From assembly GCF_048541585.1 (NCBI RefSeq), contig NZ_CP183303.1:1116001-1180000 (forward strand): a DNA stretch of 64,000 nt, written 5' to 3'. The notes under the pieces were generated by a model, which saw only the letters and a list, made by a program, of their open reading frames with translations, was not told the DNA's origin and ran no database searches. This DNA comes from Legionella_C sp048541585. Lineage in GTDB: Bacteria; Pseudomonadota; Gammaproteobacteria; Legionellales; Legionellaceae. The stretch's first letter is position 1. The number at the start of each line of letters is the position of its first letter. Position numbers and translations under genes: made by a program. Positions 53,639 through 62,564 of this stretch are shown here, one piece after another.

Positions 53639-54625
53639 TTAGTGTGATAAGTGATTTAAGAACGATCTCAAACAGCCTGCTATTGAGCCAGGATGATCTT
53701 GTTGTACAGTTCGAGTTTGATCCATTGTTGCATTATAAATACGTTCATAACTCAGTGCCGCAAAAATACCATTTAATTGATTTGTAATAGTTAAGGATTC
53801 TAACAACTGTTGCTCATTATATAACTCTAACCAAGGAGTAATACATTGCCGTTGTAATTCTTTATATATTTTGTCATCTTGTTTTACCTCATTAAAATAA
53901 GTTATGTTCCACAAGCACCCATTTAGAGAGAAAAATGGATGGGAAATAACTGTTTCTCCCCAGTCAATAATGCTGATTTCATTCGTGGTTTTATTAAGTA
54001 GCATATTATTTTCATGGAAATCACAATGATTAATTGTCTCTGGTAATTGATATTGAGATAAGACCTCACATAAATTGACACAGGTTTTATAGGATTCATT
54101 GAGTTGATTAATTTCTTTTTCAGATAAGCCATCATTAATTAATAATTCTTTCTGCTCTATAAGCTTAAAGAATAATGAAGGAAATTTTTCAAGCCGCCAA
54201 TCAGGTATGCCTAAGGCTAATAGCTGTGGTAGTTTGCTTTCTAATGTTCGTTGGATTTTTGTATAGTTAGAAATGCCAAGGTTGAGCAGATTTAAATCAA
54301 CTTTCCTTTTAAAAAGATGACGTAATGATTCCTCGCCACAAGATGTCATCAAAAAGCAATTTAAAATTTTATTTTCAGCAATGATTTTAGGAATATTTTG
54401 GCATGTCTGTTTATTAAAATAGGTTAACGTCTTAGGCTCTAGAAAGAGGGATTTGGGTGTTTGTTTTAAGTAAAGCGTCTCTTGATTTGTAGTTATTTTA
54501 TATACTACAGAATAAGATGTTTCAACAATCTTTTCATAGTTATTAATGTCGAATTTAAGGTTAGCCTTTAAGTATTCAAAAGCCCATTGAAGCAGCGATT
54601 CTATTTTCAAGTATTTTTTGTTCAC
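53639..54625 (-). CDS. APH/choline-kinase-like phosphotransferase
   Basis: Kinase-like protein of 328 residues. The catalytic loop INHCDFHENNMLL (about 197) and metal-binding IIDWGE are the Brenner and DFG-equivalent motifs of aminoglycoside phosphotransferase-like kinases; TLYLKQTP holds the ATP lysine. No specific aminoglycoside-resistance type is evident, and such proteins may act on choline, sugars or antibiotics. Cargo of the element. A leftward gene with low GC. Confidence 0.8.
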   Translation of the reverse strand: MNKKYLKIESLLQWAFEYLKANLKFDINNYEKIVETSYSVVYKITTNQETLYLKQTPKSLFLEPKTLTYFNKQTCQNIPKIIAENKILNCFLMTSCGEESLRHLFKRKVDLNLLNLGISNYTKIQRTLESKLPQLLALGIPDWRLEKFPSLFFKLIEQKELLINDGLSEKEINQLNESYKTCVNLCEVLSQYQLPETINHCDFHENNMLLNKTTNEISIIDWGETVISHPFFSLNGCLWNITYFNEVKQDDKIYKELQRQCITPWLELYNEQQLLESLTITNQLNGIFAALSYERIYNATMDQTRTVQQDHPGSIAGCLRSFLNHLSH

Positions 54626-54728
54626 AGTCTGATAAAAATTGTTATATCCAATTAATAATTTAATCTATAACATTATAGAAGTCCAAATAGTTCTCCTTCA
54701 AAAGTGTAGTTGAGTTTCAATACAGTAT

Positions 54729-55682
54729 TTACTTCGAGATCATCCCTATAGTTTTCAGCCAAATTTCTACTAAATGAGGCCAGTTTGTTATTGGAAGATT
54801 TGTTGTTCTCACTCCAAATCCGTGACCGCCTTGCGCATATAAGTGCATTTCAACTGGTACCTTGGCTTTCTTTAAAGCAGTATAATAAACAAGTGAGTGA
54901 TGAATACTATCTACCTGATCATCTTCTGCCTGTATCAGAAAAGTAGGTGGTGTCAGACTGGTAACTGTGATATCTGGGTCTAGCTCAAATTTTTTTTCAT
55001 TAGTCCATAAATGTCCTGGATAAAGAGCAATCGCAAAATCTGGTCGGCAACTTACTCTATCTGCGATATCAATGGGTTTATAAGCGCGCTTTTTAAAGTG
55101 GGTACTGATGTCAGCGACCATATAACCACCAGCTGAAAATCCAAGTACACCAATTTTATTAGGATTGATATGCCATTGCACCGCATTTTTTCGGACAAGC
55201 CCAACTGTTCTTTGTGCATCTTGAAGAGCCGTGGGTGCTATTGGATGAATATTACATTGGCAGCTATCATGCCACGCGGGCCCGGAGTCAGGAACTCTAT
55301 ATTTTAGCAATACACAAGTTATTCCTTGTGATGTTAATCTAGTACAGACTTCTGTTCCTTCCAAATCAATTGCTAAACCATTAAATCCACCACCTGGAAA
55401 TACGACAATTGCAATACCTGTGTTTTTTTCTCGTGGAGAATAAACAGTCATTGTAGGTTGAGAAACATTATATATCGCCTTCCAGGTTTTTCCAGCAATA
55501 GGACGGTCAGTTATTAGCTTAACATGTTCTGGACTTATATCTGAGACAGGATTTGGCATTTTTCCATTTGGCCATATAGGTATTTGTTTATGCCCAAGTG
55601 ACGGCTGCCAGGTATTAGCTAGGGAGACTCCACTGGAGAGTACAAGGACAATACTTATAATAAGGACCGAAAATTGTCTCAT
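54729..55682 (-). CDS. Secreted alpha/beta hydrolase, BD-FAE/xylan esterase-like
   Basis: Exported esterase-like hydrolase. From the Met at 55682 it has 317 residues with a signal peptide (MRQFSVLIISIVLVLSSGVSLA). VVFPGGGFNGLA holds the HGG-like oxyanion loop as PGGGF; the nucleophile is in GFSAGGYM, the acid in QAEDDQVDS and the base in QGGHGFG. The opening IPIWPNGKMPN is common in predicted acetyl-xylan esterases. The open frame extends to 55727. Cargo of the element. Confidence 0.8.
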   Translation of the reverse strand: MRQFSVLIISIVLVLSSGVSLANTWQPSLGHKQIPIWPNGKMPNPVSDISPEHVKLITDRPIAGKTWKAIYNVSQPTMTVYSPREKNTGIAIVVFPGGGFNGLAIDLEGTEVCTRLTSQGITCVLLKYRVPDSGPAWHDSCQCNIHPIAPTALQDAQRTVGLVRKNAVQWHINPNKIGVLGFSAGGYMVADISTHFKKRAYKPIDIADRVSCRPDFAIALYPGHLWTNEKKFELDPDITVTSLTPPTFLIQAEDDQVDSIHHSLVYYTALKKAKVPVEMHLYAQGGHGFGVRTTNLPITNWPHLVEIWLKTIGMISK

Positions 55683-55963
55683 AATTTTATAGTTTTTATG
55701 GACAGTATCTTTTAAGATAATTAACATTCTAGTTATCTTTACACTTTGAAAATCAAGATCCAGTAGTTTAGTGTATAGTCGCTAAGATTACTTTAATTTT
55801 TCAAATAGAAAGTAAAGAAAGGATTTTTCATTTTTGCTCCAAATGTAAGTACAGGGTAACTAGTCAGAAAATATTTTTGACTATTTAAATGTTATGTGCA
55901 GTAATTTTGAAATAACTAATTTAAAAATAATAATAAATTATATTTACCGCGCATGATATTTTA

Positions 55964-56863
55964 CTAACCACAATAAATTTTAGTAATAGCCAGCCTTGAA
56001 TGGCCTAATTCCCGGCTAATAATTTCACGCGCTTTGATATCAAGCCTCTTTTCATAGCTATTAAGTAATTTACTAGGTTTTCCACCTTGAATAGGACAAA
56101 TTAAGCCGATTTTTTTAATGTCAAATTCTTTAGTTAATTCATGATAACGTTGTTGCGCATAAGCATGCCTTAATCCATGGCATTTGCTAACTCCCATTTT
56201 TTTCGTTTCAAGTTGATAATGACTTAAGTGCTGCTTATAACTTCTATTTTCAGGAATTAAAGATTGTCCTGCTGGAACTAGTTGTAACGCTCTGATAAGC
56301 CATTGGCGATGCTCATTATTGATAATGTGCAATGTACGACCAATACCCCCTTTAGTCCAGCTAGGTTTAATTTTGAGAGTATTACCGAGCCATGCTTCAC
56401 TAACTACAAGCTTCATTGATTCTTCTCGCCGAAGTCCAAATAGGCGTTGTGCCTCTAGTGATAATCGTATTAAGGGGTTAGTACATTTAGTAAAATCGAT
56501 TTGATGAATGGCTTTGTTTATAGTTGGCATATAGCTACGTCGATTAATTTGATAAGCTTCATTAGTGGGTTTCACTAATTGTGGTTTATTGAGTAGTAGC
56601 GAAACCTTACGTAGCTTTGCCATGTAATTTTTTAAAGTGCCAGTATTCTTTTCCTGTTTTTTCCAGTGTTCTACTAAAACAAAAATATGCTTAGGTTTTA
56701 AGCCATTAATATGATTTAATTTATAGCCGAGTTTATGTAAATCCTTCATACAACGATTTAAGATATGGCGCATGTCTGCTTTGCTAGCAAAAGAATATCC
56801 TTTGATGTCTTTCAAGCATTCATTAACTGAATAACATGCATTTTTAAGCTTTGATTTACTCAC
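55964..56863 (-). CDS. Tyrosine recombinase (integrase), intact
   Basis: Site-specific recombinase of 299 residues. Catalytic residues are all present: Arg145 in GLRREE, Lys171 in the beta-hairpin, His229 and Arg232 in CHGLRHAY, His288 in LGHSR, and Tyr297 in ITKIYCG, two residues from the end. The N-terminal SAM-like core-binding domain is at about 10-100. It overlaps the upstream recombinase-like gene by 8 bp, so the two are translationally coupled. Likely integrates the element at the tRNA. Confidence 0.88.
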   Translation of the reverse strand: MSKSKLKNACYSVNECLKDIKGYSFASKADMRHILNRCMKDLHKLGYKLNHINGLKPKHIFVLVEHWKKQEKNTGTLKNYMAKLRKVSLLLNKPQLVKPTNEAYQINRRSYMPTINKAIHQIDFTKCTNPLIRLSLEAQRLFGLRREESMKLVVSEAWLGNTLKIKPSWTKGGIGRTLHIINNEHRQWLIRALQLVPAGQSLIPENRSYKQHLSHYQLETKKMGVSKCHGLRHAYAQQRYHELTKEFDIKKIGLICPIQGGKPSKLLNSYEKRLDIKAREIISRELGHSRLAITKIYCG

Positions 56864-57662
56864 TTAAGTATAACCATAAGGTATTGGGTGATTTAATGCC
56901 CATTTCATCGCGGATAATCCAATTGGTTTGATAGCGTCCAAGTATAGGTGATAAATTCTTTTTTAATTGTTGTGCATAGAGATAGCGATAGGTTTTATTG
57001 GATGGTAGCTTGTGAATACTTAAAGCGCTTCGCCAGAGGACGCGAATAGCTTCATAGGAAAGACTATTTACTAAATTTCTATTACCTTGAGTAAACTGAA
57101 TTAATTCCTCAGCTATTTGCTTTTGTTGGTCATAGCGTATAGGGATAATTCTATCTAAAGAGTTAAAGGCTATTTCACGTGTTATCCAAAGGGTATGTTC
57201 TTGAATATGAATATCAGGAACCAGTGAAATTGCTTCGCGAAAAGTTAAGCCAAATTGAGTTTGCAACGCCATAATAAAACGTGGGATTGGATCAATAATA
57301 TTGATCCAAAAATCTTCAGAAACTCGCTTCTTTCTTTTACTGCTATATGATCGTGTTAAGCCAAGTGACTTATTGTCAATTTTGTCTAAATGGCATCCTA
57401 TATTACTCAGAAAAACGCGGATAGTAGTCATATAATCCATCATGGTCGCAGGCTTAATCTTCTCCTTTTGCCAAAGCTCTATTAACTTGTGAAGGTGATC
57501 ATGGTTTAGAGATAGCCAAGCGCTGGGGACAATGCCTAATTTAAATAAGTCATTTATCATCTTATGGATGACAAAAGCACGATGTTTTTTATCCTTGATA
57601 CTGCCTCGATTATCCAATTGTAAATATCGGTTAGCAGCTTGCCTCAAAGATTGTTTACGCAT
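56856..57662 (-). CDS. Tyrosine recombinase-like protein, degenerate
   Basis: A 268-residue relative of the downstream integrase. The N-terminal core-binding part is similar (KLWQKEKIKPATMMDYMTTIRVFL compares with HWKKQEKNTGTLKNYMAKLRKVSLL). Aligning the catalytic parts, the first Arg reads Thr140, His-x-x-Arg reads Lys223...Arg226, and the last His reads Ile256; only Arg226 and Tyr265 remain. The reading frame is intact and it heads the pair, so it may serve as an architectural or regulatory partner. Confidence 0.75.
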   Translation of the reverse strand: MRKQSLRQAANRYLQLDNRGSIKDKKHRAFVIHKMINDLFKLGIVPSAWLSLNHDHLHKLIELWQKEKIKPATMMDYMTTIRVFLSNIGCHLDKIDNKSLGLTRSYSSKRKKRVSEDFWINIIDPIPRFIMALQTQFGLTFREAISLVPDIHIQEHTLWITREIAFNSLDRIIPIRYDQQKQIAEELIQFTQGNRNLVNSLSYEAIRVLWRSALSIHKLPSNKTYRYLYAQQLKKNLSPILGRYQTNWIIRDEMGIKSPNTLWLYLSE

Positions 57663-57954
57663 TATTAATGTCTCTGAAAATATTTGCCCTGATTTAGTTT
57701 AGTGTTGGTCGAGCGGTTCACTCAAAAGGTGATACCCAGCTTGTTGCTGCAAGGCTCAAGTTAGGGGCAAATCAATCGCTTTAAGGCAAACGATATTGCC
57801 AAAATACAACCGGCTTTTGTTGTGTTTCCTCCTTTGTTTTAGACATTTATAAATAGGCAAAGCAATATCGCCTAGAAGCTAGGTCATAACAATAAACTGT
57901 AATGACAGTAAATTTTGAAGAAATTTACGCTGCCAATTGGCAGGTATCCATGCA

Positions 57955-58060
57955 GGGTTTCCCGACTTAAACGTCCCGCCACAAGGTTAGGGAACAGTGT
58001 GGCTTTGCACAAGACCATAAAGGTTTCACCTGAACTGCCCAGGCTCTTCAGTTGTGCTTA
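57955..58060. ncRNA. STAXI-like pseudoknot element, copy B
   Basis: Stems TTCCC (57959-57963)/GGGAA (57990-57994) and GCCAC (57978-57982)/GTGGC (57999-58003) cross as in copy A at 53431. Similar segments continue on the right (GGTTTCACC and CAGGCTCTTCAG here; GTTTCGCC and TGGCTCGTCAG there). It lies upstream of the tyrosine recombinase pair, a context named in the STAXI description (ssb, topoisomerase, antirestriction, XerDC integrase). RNA strand is not settled. Confidence 0.6.
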
Positions 58061-58116
58061 ATGAAAAATTTAGCAGAATGGAGTTTGTTGGACAATAGTA
58101 TTGGAAGGGATATTTC

Positions 58117-58143
58117 ATCCTATCGGATTTGGCCCGATAGGAT
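58117..58143. terminator. 10-bp hairpin
   Basis: ATCCTATCGG (58117-58126) pairs with CCGATAGGAT (58134-58143) around a 7-nt loop. Together with the next hairpin it probably stops transcription from the STAND gene. Confidence 0.45.
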
Positions 58144-58192
58144 AAAATAATATAATTTATTGATTATAAATTAGAAATTTAATAATTTTATT

Positions 58193-58222
58193 CTGCGTCA
58201 CTGTTATGTAACAGTGACGCAG
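58193..58222 (-). terminator. Perfect 14-bp hairpin after the STAND gene
   Basis: CTGCGTCACTGTTA (58193-58206) pairs with TAACAGTGACGCAG (58209-58222) with a 2-nt loop. It lies 66 bp beyond the stop of the leftward 1257-residue gene. Confidence 0.55.
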
Positions 58223-58287
58223 CTAAAACTTACTAAACTGTTTAGATATAAGATGCTTTATTACTTAAGTTGACAGAGATATTTTTA

Positions 58288-61200
58288 TTAATCTTTTAAG
58301 AAATCAGATTTCTTTTCTGCTTCTAAGTGTCTCTGAATTTCTCGAATTCTTTCCTCAATATATTTCTTGTGTACTAGATAACTAGTTGAATTACAGTAGG
58401 GTAAAAGAGACTCCAGATAAGTAATTCTAGCTGTAATCATGGGAACAGCGCTATCAGACCATCCCCAAACACTAGGTTCAAGAGGTAGAATTTTAAAATC
58501 TTCAATATTTTGATTTTTGGCTAGGAAATGTGCTACTAACTGAGTACGTCTTTCAACCTCAAAATGTGTAATAGTACCGTAAATTAACGACATCATATCC
58601 ATGTTATATGCATTTTTATCGACTATCGCTTTTATGAAAATATCCTGTTTCTCTTTAATATCCTGAGAAACGGACTGACTTTCACTAACGCAAAACAATT
58701 TTTTTAAGTAATTCTCAACTCTATACCCTCTGGCCGATCCATAACTGAGAATCCTTTGTATAGCAGAAGTCATTATCTTTTTGATATCTTTACGTCTCCA
58801 TAAGAAACTATAATCACGTAAATCATCATAGTGCTCAGGATATTCACTATCTGAATAAATATGATCAATATATTCTAATAAAAATTTAGGATCAATATTT
58901 AATATGCGATTAAAATTTTGACCATTATGATCAATATGTGGCTCCATACGAGCATGTGTTAAATATGCTTGCTTTACCATAATTTCATTGCCCTTAAATA
59001 CATGCAATAATTGTTTATTGACTTCCATATAAGGATTAAAGAGTGCATGCAAACTATGACCAAAATTTTGATTAGCTGAAGCCCTATTTAGTAGAATTCC
59101 TATAATATTGACGATCGCGGAATTATCTTTCGCTAAATAGTTAAGTAAATAATCAAAATCAAAAGGTACTTCTCCAGGCCCTGCTTTTTCATAGAGAGCA
59201 TATAATTGATTGATGTGCTCAGGCTTTATTTGTTCAATTTTTAAGGTTTGATAGAAGGCAAATAACCAATGTATTTTTGTAGGAAAATTATTCTTCTCAA
59301 GAAGTTTTTTTGTCTCCTCTACTCCTATTATGGTTATCAAGTTTCTTATAAGCGGTATGGGACAAGCAAAATTAAATGATTCGCCCTCAGCGAGGTAGTA
59401 AGTAATAACACTAACATACAAAGCCGGGTTATTTTTATATGCTAAGGTGCTAAATATTTCTTTAAGCCCTTCGAGTAGCTGGTATTTTTCACGATTATTT
59501 TTCATTTTGTAATAAATATCTTGTGCAGTTAAAAGTAAGAGTTTGTAATCTTCCAACTTAAATTGACGAGTATACTTATCTATCTCGTCACGCTTAAATT
59601 TTTCAAAATTTTGCAGATCTATATTATCTTTAATACCGAGATAATCTAGGGAAAGTAATTTATATATGTGGTATTTTTCACTATAAAAGAGTTTAGATAG
59701 TTCACTCGTATTAGAGTTTAGTTCTTTATCAGTGGCAAATTTGATATAATTCTGTACAATTAAACAAGATTGCCAATTTTTAGGATCAAGTTTAGTTGAA
59801 AAAAATGGTATTAATAGTTTGCAATCATAATCCGCTATTTCTTTCACGTTTATATAATAGCCAGATCTACAGTAGCAAATTAAAAGATCTATAATATCAG
59901 GCTGTAGTTCCTTTTTATTAAAGAGCTTAAAAAGGTGAGTCCACATTTTTTTTCTTAGCTCTAATAAGGAGGGAATAGCATGAAGGTTATACTGATAAAT
60001 AGTTATGACTTCCTGTGTTGCTTCTTTATCATCAAAATAGGTATATAAAAGTTTCTTACTTAAGGCTATCAATAGCTTAGAGAACAATATATTCTCTCCA
60101 TCTTTAGTACGCTTAATAAGCATATCTATTAGCATATGCTGTTTATTATAATTTTGATAATGAGAGTACCGTCTAAATCCAAAATTTGTTGATAAAAAGA
60201 ATACTAAATCAGCTACAATCTTAGGTTTTCTTTCTATATAGTCACATATAATTTCTAATGCTAATTTTAAATTGTTATTGTCAGCTTGATAAAAATGAGA
60301 CAACAAAGAGAGAATCGAGTTCCTGTCTATACTGCTAGATACATCCCAATTGATTGTAGTTATATCAAAGGGTTCTAATTCTATTAATTGCACCTTCTCA
60401 TGGATATATAATAATGCATCGGTCTGCAATAGAAACCAGAATGTTCTTATCAGCTGACGCAAATTATCATCTTTATTATTTTTTCGATACACTGTCCATT
60501 GATCTAAAATTACTGGCCGAATTTGTTTTTCAAGCTGTTCATAATCGAAGGCATTTAGGCAGGAATAGATAGCGTCTTGTATTCTATTAATTTGATTGGG
60601 AAATAGTTGCTCAAGGATAATTTTTAGGTCTATTGCTTTTTGTTTAAATACGCATAGATAAAAGAGATAGGTTGCTAGAACTTGATCTTTAATTTTTACA
60701 ACTTCTTCTTCATATATATCAACTAATTCAAGCTCATGAAGGCGTTGTGCTAACTGCCAGAGGGTATGGGAGTCAATATTAAAAGCTTTCCATATTGTTC
60801 TCATGAGTTTGTCATTTGCTTTATCTATACTTTTGAATAAGCTAATAATTCCAGCACATTTAAGTATGTTGGGATCATCTAGTTCTTGCAGATCATCGCG
60901 TATTGAAGAAAAATATCGATCATAAAGACTGGAGACATCTTTTATACTATTTAAATTGTTTTCTTCAATTGCTACTTTTGCAGCCATTACTGCAATTCTA
61001 GGGTTCCCTGAGGCAACTTCACAAATTCTGTCAAGCCACAAACCATTAGAAATATTATAGAGTTTTTGTATTAGTTCCCTGATCTGCTCTTTCTCAAAGG
61101 CAGAAAGATTTATTTCTGAAACATTATTTAATAGTTGAGTAGTTCTTCTTACTTTCTCAATAGCATAATCACGAACAGTAGCAACAACCTTAATTTGTTT

Positions 61201-62061
61201 GTTTTGTTTGCAGTCTTGCAATAATTGAGTTATATAATTAAATCCACCTATACGATTTGCATCATCTACAAAAATTAAAAAACTACCTGGTCTTGAGAAA
61301 TATATTTGCAAGTCGTCGAATAAGTCCTGTCCTCGATCTCTAATACAAAAGGATTGGTATTCAGGATTTCTTTGATTAAATTGGTGTATAATTTCTAAAG
61401 CAAGGCGTGATTTTCCTACACCAGCCGAACCTGATATTAATAGCAAGTTATTTGAATTCAAGTTAGACAATGCTTTTTCCACTTCCTTATCACGAAAACA
61501 AAAATCTGTATTCAATGGGGTAGAGTAATAACTTTTATCATAATTCAATACAAAGTCAGTTATTGTTATTATTTGGCCTGTATCAATATTTACTCCCAGA
61601 AAGTCCTTTGCTAAGCCGGGAAAATGACGATACAAATCAAAAGATAAACTTTCCATATCATAAATTTTAAGTGAAATTTTACTGTTTTTTACTTGCTGAT
61701 GTAGCTTCTGTTCTTCTTGAAGGGTCAGTCCAGTTGTAATGCAGAGAATTATTTGCTGTATGTTAGCAATTTTAATACCTGTCTTTTCTTCATCAAGGCA
61801 TTTTTTTATATCGGATGAAAGTTTGTCAAATAAGTTATTTTGACTAGTTGTATATTCTACTAATATAAATTTCCCATTCGCATCTCTTATCGCTGTATCT
61901 GGTGTCCCCTTGCGTACTTTATCCGCTCCAAAGACAGAACCAATAGGGTTTAAGTTAGCATTAGCATATCCTTTTTCAATCAGATAGCAGTCGCAGAGTT
62001 TCTGAAATTTTCCTCCATCTAACTCTTTTAATGCATTTTGTATTTGATTAATTTTGGACAT
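58288..62061 (-). CDS. Nuclease-STAND NTPase, candidate anti-phage protein
   Basis: A 1257-residue protein built as effector domain, NTPase and sensor array. Residues 1-155 resemble an Mrr-like PD-(D/E)xK nuclease: GxPD with Asp55 and strand FILVEYT with Glu69, but the usual Lys is Thr71. The NTPase has Walker A GSAGVGKS (211-218), Walker B FLIFVDDAN (261-269) and VVATVRD (292-298), as in STAND proteins. The remaining 850 or so residues are helical repeats that could recognise a phage component. AGGAAG precedes the start. Large single-gene STAND proteins with N-terminal nucleases are known in anti-phage systems such as Avs. This family was not matched to a named one. Confidence 0.65.
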   Translation of the reverse strand: MSKINQIQNALKELDGGKFQKLCDCYLIEKGYANANLNPIGSVFGADKVRKGTPDTAIRDANGKFILVEYTTSQNNLFDKLSSDIKKCLDEEKTGIKIANIQQIILCITTGLTLQEEQKLHQQVKNSKISLKIYDMESLSFDLYRHFPGLAKDFLGVNIDTGQIITITDFVLNYDKSYYSTPLNTDFCFRDKEVEKALSNLNSNNLLLISGSAGVGKSRLALEIIHQFNQRNPEYQSFCIRDRGQDLFDDLQIYFSRPGSFLIFVDDANRIGGFNYITQLLQDCKQNKQIKVVATVRDYAIEKVRRTTQLLNNVSEINLSAFEKEQIRELIQKLYNISNGLWLDRICEVASGNPRIAVMAAKVAIEENNLNSIKDVSSLYDRYFSSIRDDLQELDDPNILKCAGIISLFKSIDKANDKLMRTIWKAFNIDSHTLWQLAQRLHELELVDIYEEEVVKIKDQVLATYLFYLCVFKQKAIDLKIILEQLFPNQINRIQDAIYSCLNAFDYEQLEKQIRPVILDQWTVYRKNNKDDNLRQLIRTFWFLLQTDALLYIHEKVQLIELEPFDITTINWDVSSSIDRNSILSLLSHFYQADNNNLKLALEIICDYIERKPKIVADLVFFLSTNFGFRRYSHYQNYNKQHMLIDMLIKRTKDGENILFSKLLIALSKKLLYTYFDDKEATQEVITIYQYNLHAIPSLLELRKKMWTHLFKLFNKKELQPDIIDLLICYCRSGYYINVKEIADYDCKLLIPFFSTKLDPKNWQSCLIVQNYIKFATDKELNSNTSELSKLFYSEKYHIYKLLSLDYLGIKDNIDLQNFEKFKRDEIDKYTRQFKLEDYKLLLLTAQDIYYKMKNNREKYQLLEGLKEIFSTLAYKNNPALYVSVITYYLAEGESFNFACPIPLIRNLITIIGVEETKKLLEKNNFPTKIHWLFAFYQTLKIEQIKPEHINQLYALYEKAGPGEVPFDFDYLLNYLAKDNSAIVNIIGILLNRASANQNFGHSLHALFNPYMEVNKQLLHVFKGNEIMVKQAYLTHARMEPHIDHNGQNFNRILNIDPKFLLEYIDHIYSDSEYPEHYDDLRDYSFLWRRKDIKKIMTSAIQRILSYGSARGYRVENYLKKLFCVSESQSVSQDIKEKQDIFIKAIVDKNAYNMDMMSLIYGTITHFEVERRTQLVAHFLAKNQNIEDFKILPLEPSVWGWSDSAVPMITARITYLESLLPYCNSTSYLVHKKYIEERIREIQRHLEAEKKSDFLKD

Positions 62062-62564
62062 TTCTAACTTCCTGATTATTCAATGTTCCTAATAATTATA
62101 ATTCCGGAGCCATTAATCTTGCTTCGATTTTATTAATAGTATTAAGTATAAATTTATATGATTAAATAATAGACAATCTAAGTTTCGAAATCCAAGATGT
62201 TTATTAATTTAAAAAAGTAAATTTTTTAGAGTTATAGAATTAGTTTTAGAATTCAACATTATGACTGTATGACTTTAAAAATTCTTTTAATCATTGACTT
62301 TATATAAAATTATGCCTAAAGCCAAAACCTAACTTTTATAATTATTATAAGGATTTACTACTTAAAAGATTAAAAATTACCCATTATCTAAAAATTTCAG
62401 AAAATTTTTGTAGTAGTTCGTCTAAATGATAGTTAAAGATGAAATTATTTAATAAATAATTAACACTTTATGTTTAAGTGATTAATTAACTTAGCAATCT
62501 AGAAATTTATCTAATTTTACATTTGAAATATATCACAATTGAGTATTGTTAAAGGTAAATAGAT
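62062..62564. other. AT-rich intergenic region
   Basis: The 503 bp between the traD end and the STAND gene start are very AT-rich. A weak inverted repeat AAAAATTT/AAATTTTT lies at about 62391-62409. It should contain the STAND gene's promoter; I see no gene or other feature. Its composition is unlike that of the flanking genes. Confidence 0.4.

Larger units (their letters stand above)
57663..58287. other. Non-coding stretch between integrases and STAND gene
   Basis: The 625 bp hold no convincing gene. They contain the second STAXI-like element, hairpins beside it (GTAAATTT/AAATTTAC at 57907-57927; palindrome CTGCCAATTGGCAG at 57930-57943), and two strong hairpins near the STAND gene's end listed separately. 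Confidence 0.5.
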
